In this document: positions 15,015 through 18,585 of the stretch, in pieces
Position numbering within the stretch: the first letter of the stretch is position 1
Layout of the letters: every line of letters starts with the position of its first letter
NCBI GenBank assembly: GCA_021784635.1
Contig: JAJYHS010000240.1
Coordinates: 1 to 18,585, forward strand
From: a bacterium
Lineage (GTDB): Bacteria; Bdellovibrionota; Bdellovibrionia; Bdellovibrionales; UBA1609
Direction: 5' to 3'
Length of the DNA: 18,585 nucleotides
Notes under the pieces: generated by a model
Databases searched by the model: none
Seen by the model: only the letters and a program-made list of their open reading frames with translations
Told to the model about the DNA's origin: nothing
Translations under genes and position numbers: made by a program

Positions 15015-17357
15015 CTACTTGAGTTCACTTACGAGCACTTGGCGTTTTTTGCTGCCATTTGCCGGGCCCACAACGCCTTGGCTTTCAAAGACCTCAATGA
15101 GTCTCGCCGCGCGCGGGTAACCCAAACGAAAACGCGTTTGTATGTGGGAGGCGCTAATTTCTTTTTGCGTTGAAACGTACGCCAATATCTCATCGTACCG
15201 TTCATCAAAGTCGTCGTCGGCGCCATCGAAGGGCAGCTCCTCGTCTGAATCTAAGCCCTCTTTGGATGCTGGGGCTCCGTCAAGCGCGCGCATTGCAGTC
15301 GGATCAAATTCCGGCTCGGCCTGATTTGTCCAAAATTGGCAAACACTTTGAATTTCACTATCCGTCACCCACGGTCCGTGGTGTCGAAGGGGTTTTGATA
15401 CTCCTGGTGCCAAAAACAGCATATCCCCGCGCGATAAAAGACGCTCGGCCCCGCTTTCATCCAAAATGATCCGCGAGTCCATTTTACTCGCAACCTTAAA
15501 GCTTACACGCCCCGGAATATTAGTTTTAATAAGCCCCGTCACGACGTCTCTTCGCGGACTTTGCATGGCTAAAATTAAATGGATCCCGCAAGCGCGTGCC
15601 ATTTGCGCCAACCGCACGACACAGGTTTCGACATTGCTCTTATCAACCGCCATTAAATCGCCAAACTCTTCAACAACAATGATCGTGTACGGCTGAGTGG
15701 AAAAATAGTAGGTTTGATTGGCCTTAAGAGCCGACTCAAATTCTTGGTTGATCTGCTCATGTTCGCCTACCTGCGCTGCATTCAGCTTGCCAACCTCTCT
15801 GTTAAACGATTCTAGATCGCGGGCGCCAAATTTTGCCATTGAACGATAGCGCTTTTCCATTTCGCGGATTGCCCAACGAAGCGCATTGATGGCCTTTTTC
15901 GGTTCGCGAATCGGCGGCATTAGAAGGTGCGGCACTTTAGAAAATGACGCAAGATCGACTTGCTTGGGATCAATTAAAATTAGTTTGAGTGTTTTTGGCG
16001 AGTGCCGAAATAAAAGCCCAGTAAGCATCGAAACAACAAACACAGATTTGCCAGAACCCGTTGTGCCCGCAACTAAAAGGTGCGGCATTTTCCGCAAATC
16101 GACGACCTTTTGAGATCCGTCGGCCTCGCATCCGAGTGTTAGAGGAAGCGCGATTTTTTCATCCCAAAACTCTTCGGTGGCTAAAATTTCCTTTAAATAT
16201 ACCGTTTCGCGAGAAGAGTTCGATGTTTCAATCCCAACAACATCACGCCCTGGTATCGGCGCGATAATTCGCACCGATTCGCTACTGAGCTCGAGAGAAA
16301 GGTCATCGGCAAGATCCGTGATCCGACTTATTTTCACGTCGGCGTTGGGTTTAAACTCAAATAGTGTCACCGCCGGACCCGGCTTAGCCCCAACCACTTC
16401 CCCCGAGATTCCAAAATGTTTTAGTTTGTTCAAAAGCCTTTGCGCTTTGTCGCGAATTTCACGCTCGTCGACTTTTTTACGGTCATACGGCGGATCTTCG
16501 AGCATTGAAAGCTTTGGCAGATCCCAGTTTTCGACTCGTGTCGGAACCGGTCTCTTTAAACTAATAAGCCGTCTCTTTGGGGCTTCTGCGGGCGCCTCTA
16601 TTTGAGCTACTTGAGCTTCTTGAATCGGTTCGCTGTCTTCGCCTTTAACTATTGGCAGAAACGGCTCGGCCCGAATTAAACTTGATTTCGCGGCAGCGGA
16701 TTCAGTTAAAATCTTTGGCGTCTCAAATAATTTAGAAAGCTTTGCAAAAATCGTTGGCAACGCCCGAACGCCGAACCCCGTCGCGCGCCCTAAGGGAAAA
16801 TATAAATGGTGTAGAATTTTTTTTGGCGACTTAAGAATTTGACCAAGTGACTTTTCTGTATAAAACACGATCCAGATGAGCGCTAACGTCCAAAGTATTA
16901 CAGCGACGCCCGTTGGGTTAAAAACTTTAACAAGTGAATTTTTAATAATTTTACCAAGAATCCCGCTGGCAAGGATTTGTCCCGAAAAATATCTTTTGTC
17001 AGGCAAATATAGGGCGCTAAGGCTTGATACTGTTAGAAGAAATAAGCAAATCCAAAGACCTCGAATTCGTGAACTTCGAATTTCTTCCCCAAGAAAATTT
17101 CGCCATGCCTGCCTCAGGCTTGCGAAAACAATGAACCATGCCGTGAATCCTAATAGCTGATATAAAATATCGGCTAAATACGACCCAAAGTACCCGCACG
17201 CATTTTGAACGGGCAAAAGATGGCTACCGATGGAATCTAATGAAGGATCGGTGGGGTGATAAGTTGCCAAAGCCAGGGCCAAAAAAATTCCTGTTGAAAG
17301 CCAAATAAGCCCCGTGATATCCCTGCTGAAACGTTTCAATAGTTGAGTCATTGTCAT
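15015..17357 (-). CDS. ftsK: DNA translocase FtsK
   Basis: FtsK is a septum-bound hexameric motor that pumps DNA for chromosome segregation and dimer resolution. At 780 residues it is one of the short forms. Four membrane segments lie at about 17-33, 61-81, 100-118 and 151-167. A linker of about 110 residues precedes the alpha/beta motor, with Walker A GTTGSGKS (431-438), DPKQVDL (463-469), a Walker B region IIVVEEFGDLM (559-569) and VTGLIKTNIPGRVSF. The C-terminal gamma winged helix (about 720-779, YDEILAYVSTQ through GVVGPANGSKKRQVLV) reads KOPS-type signals. Oddities: Walker B has Glu-Glu where Asp-Glu is usual, and the usual TQRP is MQSP. I chose the ATG at 17355-17357; a TTG one codon upstream is possible. 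No Shine-Dalgarno is seen. First gene of the minus-strand block. Confidence 0.95.
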   Translation of the reverse strand: MTMTQLLKRFSRDITGLIWLSTGIFLALALATYHPTDPSLDSIGSHLLPVQNACGYFGSYLADILYQLLGFTAWFIVFASLRQAWRNFLGEEIRSSRIRGLWICLFLLTVSSLSALYLPDKRYFSGQILASGILGKIIKNSLVKVFNPTGVAVILWTLALIWIVFYTEKSLGQILKSPKKILHHLYFPLGRATGFGVRALPTIFAKLSKLFETPKILTESAAAKSSLIRAEPFLPIVKGEDSEPIQEAQVAQIEAPAEAPKRRLISLKRPVPTRVENWDLPKLSMLEDPPYDRKKVDEREIRDKAQRLLNKLKHFGISGEVVGAKPGPAVTLFEFKPNADVKISRITDLADDLSLELSSESVRIIAPIPGRDVVGIETSNSSRETVYLKEILATEEFWDEKIALPLTLGCEADGSQKVVDLRKMPHLLVAGTTGSGKSVFVVSMLTGLLFRHSPKTLKLILIDPKQVDLASFSKVPHLLMPPIREPKKAINALRWAIREMEKRYRSMAKFGARDLESFNREVGKLNAAQVGEHEQINQEFESALKANQTYYFSTQPYTIIVVEEFGDLMAVDKSNVETCVVRLAQMARACGIHLILAMQSPRRDVVTGLIKTNIPGRVSFKVASKMDSRIILDESGAERLLSRGDMLFLAPGVSKPLRHHGPWVTDSEIQSVCQFWTNQAEPEFDPTAMRALDGAPASKEGLDSDEELPFDGADDDFDERYDEILAYVSTQKEISASHIQTRFRLGYPRAARLIEVFESQGVVGPANGSKKRQVLVSELK

Positions 17358-17368
17358 CAATAAGTCTA

Positions 17369-17380
17369 CAGTTTGAACTG
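17369..17380. repeat. Palindrome in the ftsK-queE divergent gap
   Basis: CAGTT-TG-AACTG is a perfect 5-base inverted repeat centred in the 44-base gap between the divergent ftsK and queE starts. It overlaps a weak ftsK promoter candidate on the minus strand (TTTAAT, 17-base spacer, TAGACT, predicted start at the ftsK ATG). It could be an operator shared by both genes, or chance. Confidence 0.3.
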
Positions 17381-17401
17381 CATGAATTAAAGCCGGTGAG
17401 C

Positions 17402-18034
17402 ATGAAAATTAATGAGATTTTTTATAGTATCCAGGGGGAGTCGACTTTAGTCGGGCTCCCCACCATATTCGTTCGCACCTCGGGCTGTCATCTTCGCTGC
17501 CATTATTGCGATACAAAATATGCCTATTACGAAGGTCGCCAAATGACCGTGGATGAGATCCTCCGAGCGATTGTCGCGTTCCCCTGTCGGCAAGTCTGTT
17601 TGACCGGCGGGGAGCCTCTTTTGCAAAAAGAATCCTTGTTGCTTTTATCGCGGTTATGTAACGAAAATTACCGCGTGTCGCTTGAAACAAGTGGCGACAT
17701 CAGTTGTCGGCAAGTTGATTGTCGCGTTCGATGCATTATTGACATAAAAACTCCGAGCAGCGGCGAGCTCGGAAGATTTAATATTGAAAACCTCAATCGT
17801 TATGAAAACTCTGAATTTAAATTTGTAATTGGAACCGAAGAGGACTTTTATTGGTCCGAACAATTCGTCAAGCAGTTTTGCATTGCTGAAAAATTCACCG
17901 TGCTTTATAGCCCGAGCTTCGAAATAATGGACCCTCGTTGGCTGGCAGAAAAAATTTTGAAAGAAAAATCACCTGCGCGGTTGCAATTGCAGCTTCATAA
18001 GTATATCTGGTCACCTTCTACCCGTGGCGTTTAA
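17402..18034 (+). CDS. queE: 7-carboxy-7-deazaguanine synthase QueE
   Basis: QueE is a radical SAM enzyme that contracts carboxy-tetrahydropterin to CDG in preQ0/queuosine synthesis. It has 210 residues from the ATG at 17402, the usual family length. Seen: KINEIFYSIQGES at the N-terminus, the radical-SAM cysteines Cys29, Cys33 and Cys36 in a C-x3-C-x2-C pattern, LTGGEPLLQ for SAM binding, and IDIKTPSSGE further on. The start is chosen by family fit. An in-frame TTG at 17351 would add 17 residues, partly overlapping ftsK, and a GTG at 17396 would add two; only a poor GGTG precedes the ATG. No other queuosine genes are in the window. The Fis-type gene follows after 22 bases in the same orientation. 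Confidence 0.94.
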   Translation: MKINEIFYSIQGESTLVGLPTIFVRTSGCHLRCHYCDTKYAYYEGRQMTVDEILRAIVAFPCRQVCLTGGEPLLQKESLLLLSRLCNENYRVSLETSGDISCRQVDCRVRCIIDIKTPSSGELGRFNIENLNRYENSEFKFVIGTEEDFYWSEQFVKQFCIAEKFTVLYSPSFEIMDPRWLAEKILKEKSPARLQLQLHKYIWSPSTRGV

Positions 18035-18044
18035 AAATTTTTTT

Positions 18045-18049
18045 GGAGG
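18045..18049 (+). promoter_or_regulatory. Ribosome-binding site fixing the TTG start of the Fis-type gene
   Basis: GGAGG lies seven bases before a TTG at 18057-18059. No in-frame ATG exists before residue 69 of the reading frame, inside the conserved domain. This is among the strongest Shine-Dalgarno sequences in the window and decides in favour of the rare TTG start. Confidence 0.85.
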
Positions 18050-18056
18050 TTGAACC

Positions 18057-18416
18057 TTGGCTACTTCTCCCAGTTCGACAAGCAGCAATCATCACAACTC
18101 CCATAATCCCTCGCATATTTCACATAACAGTTCCGATCATCTTTTTGTGGCCAATTTGCAATCCGTTAGCCTTGAAAAACTTGTGAAAAGCAAACTTGAA
18201 GTGCTTTTTCGGCAACAGTCGGACGCGCAAGTGGAAATCAACGGTCTATACAACATTGTGATGGAACAAGTAGAAAAACCACTCATTGAGTTAACGCTCA
18301 TGAACTGTCGCGGGAACCAACTGCGAGCCGCGCAAATTCTTGGTATTAATCGAAACACATTAAAGAAAAAGATTGATACTTACAAAATTCGAGCTAGAAA
18401 TAAACGTAGTTCATAA
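18057..18416 (+). CDS. Fis-family DNA-binding protein
   Basis: A 119-residue protein. Its C-terminus is a Fis-type helix-turn-helix (about 77-111: LIELTLMNCRGNQLRAAQIL, then GINRNTLKKKIDTYKI), closely matching both E. coli Fis and the DNA-binding tails of NtrC-type activators. Residues 38-75 form a helical core as in the Fis dimer. The first 28 residues are an extension very rich in Ser, Asn and His (HHNSHNPSHISHNSSDH) that is not part of classical Fis and is probably disordered; it might bind metal. There is no AAA+ domain, so it is not a sigma-54 activator. It probably acts as a nucleoid-associated or regulatory protein. It starts with TTG behind a strong GGAGG, 22 bases after queE, and is probably co-transcribed with it. 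Confidence 0.88.
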   Translation: MATSPSSTSSNHHNSHNPSHISHNSSDHLFVANLQSVSLEKLVKSKLEVLFRQQSDAQVEINGLYNIVMEQVEKPLIELTLMNCRGNQLRAAQILGINRNTLKKKIDTYKIRARNKRSS

Positions 18417-18428
18417 TAGTTTCGACAT

Positions 18429-18449
18429 CAGCGGGTCATCGTGTTTTTT
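18429..18449 (+). terminator. Weak candidate terminator after the Fis-type gene
   Basis: A six-T tract at 18444-18449 follows a GC-rich segment that can form only a short bulged stem (CAGCG paired with CGTG). It lies 28 bases past the stop codon. The stem is poor, so this is tentative. Confidence 0.22.
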
Positions 18450-18585
18450 CATCCTAGATCAGTCCCGCAAACTCATTTATCTCTAAGACGTCTTGGGGGG
18501 ACACGGCGCTGCTGGGCGTAGGCGATGTCAATTCGCGGTTGCCCCCGCATACTATTCCCGCTGACTAGTCCGTTGTCTCCGGCTT

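Noticed and set aside
16177..16605. A 142-codon plus-strand open frame inside ftsK
   Set aside because: Antisense to the FtsK linker and motor; its Ser/Arg-rich text is typical of a reverse-strand shadow.
18417..18585. Right-edge segment as a gene or structured RNA: a plus frame from ATG 18525 (20 codons to the edge) and short minus frames ending at stops near 18454 and 18470
   Set aside because: The plus ATG has no well-spaced ribosome site and too little sequence remains. One minus frame has an in-frame stop at 18565-18567; the other is open to the edge but only about 36 codons long. I tested by eye for tmRNA, SRP RNA, RNase P and 5S signatures and found none.

Overview
The window is about 18.6 kb of densely packed bacterial chromosome with moderate GC. 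It carries housekeeping and cell-envelope genes, with no mobile elements, rRNA, tRNA or CRISPR that I could see. The best lineage clue is a 64-residue single histone-fold protein at 5222-5416. Its sequence resembles, from memory, the histone of the predator Bdellovibrio bacteriovorus. With gatCAB, a Fis-type protein, a sigma-54-type promoter and Gram-negative lipoproteins, it suggests the Bdellovibrionota, probably a Bdellovibrio relative. This assignment is inference; no database was searched.

Layout. (1) 1-3103, minus strand: gatC-gatA-gatB, the amidotransferase that makes Gln-tRNA(Gln) and/or Asn-tRNA(Asn); gatB runs off the left edge. (2) 3200-5212, plus: ligA, NAD-dependent DNA ligase, divergent from gatC. 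(3) 5222-5416, minus: the histone, converging on ligA with a 9-base gap. (4) 5531-7027, minus: a membrane-attached metallophosphoesterase. (5) 7179-8528, plus: an exported lytic transglycosylase behind a near-perfect sigma-54 promoter. (6) 8555-17357, minus: nine genes in one direction. In transcription order these are ftsK, a TPR-like exported protein, a small LptM-like lipoprotein, dapA, dapB, a degenerate HPPK-like protein, a TalC-type transaldolase, a 152-residue lipoprotein and a 670-residue exported protein of unknown function. The dapA-dapB-HPPK-transaldolase core is tightly coupled, with 4-base overlaps. (7) 17402-18416, plus: queE and a Fis-family DNA-binding protein, divergent from ftsK across 44 bases. 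(8) 18417-18585: no gene I can defend.

How the genes may fit together. dapA and dapB feed diaminopimelate and lysine synthesis, hence peptidoglycan. The lytic transglycosylase cuts peptidoglycan, FtsK works at the septum, and several envelope lipoproteins or exported proteins lie beside them. Two small chromosome-architecture candidates, the histone and the Fis protein, lie in the same window. The most notable points are the bacterial histone, the HPPK-fold protein lacking its metal-binding aspartates, the sigma-54 promoter, and a pattern in which genes that start transcription units lack Shine-Dalgarno sequences and may have nearly leaderless mRNAs.
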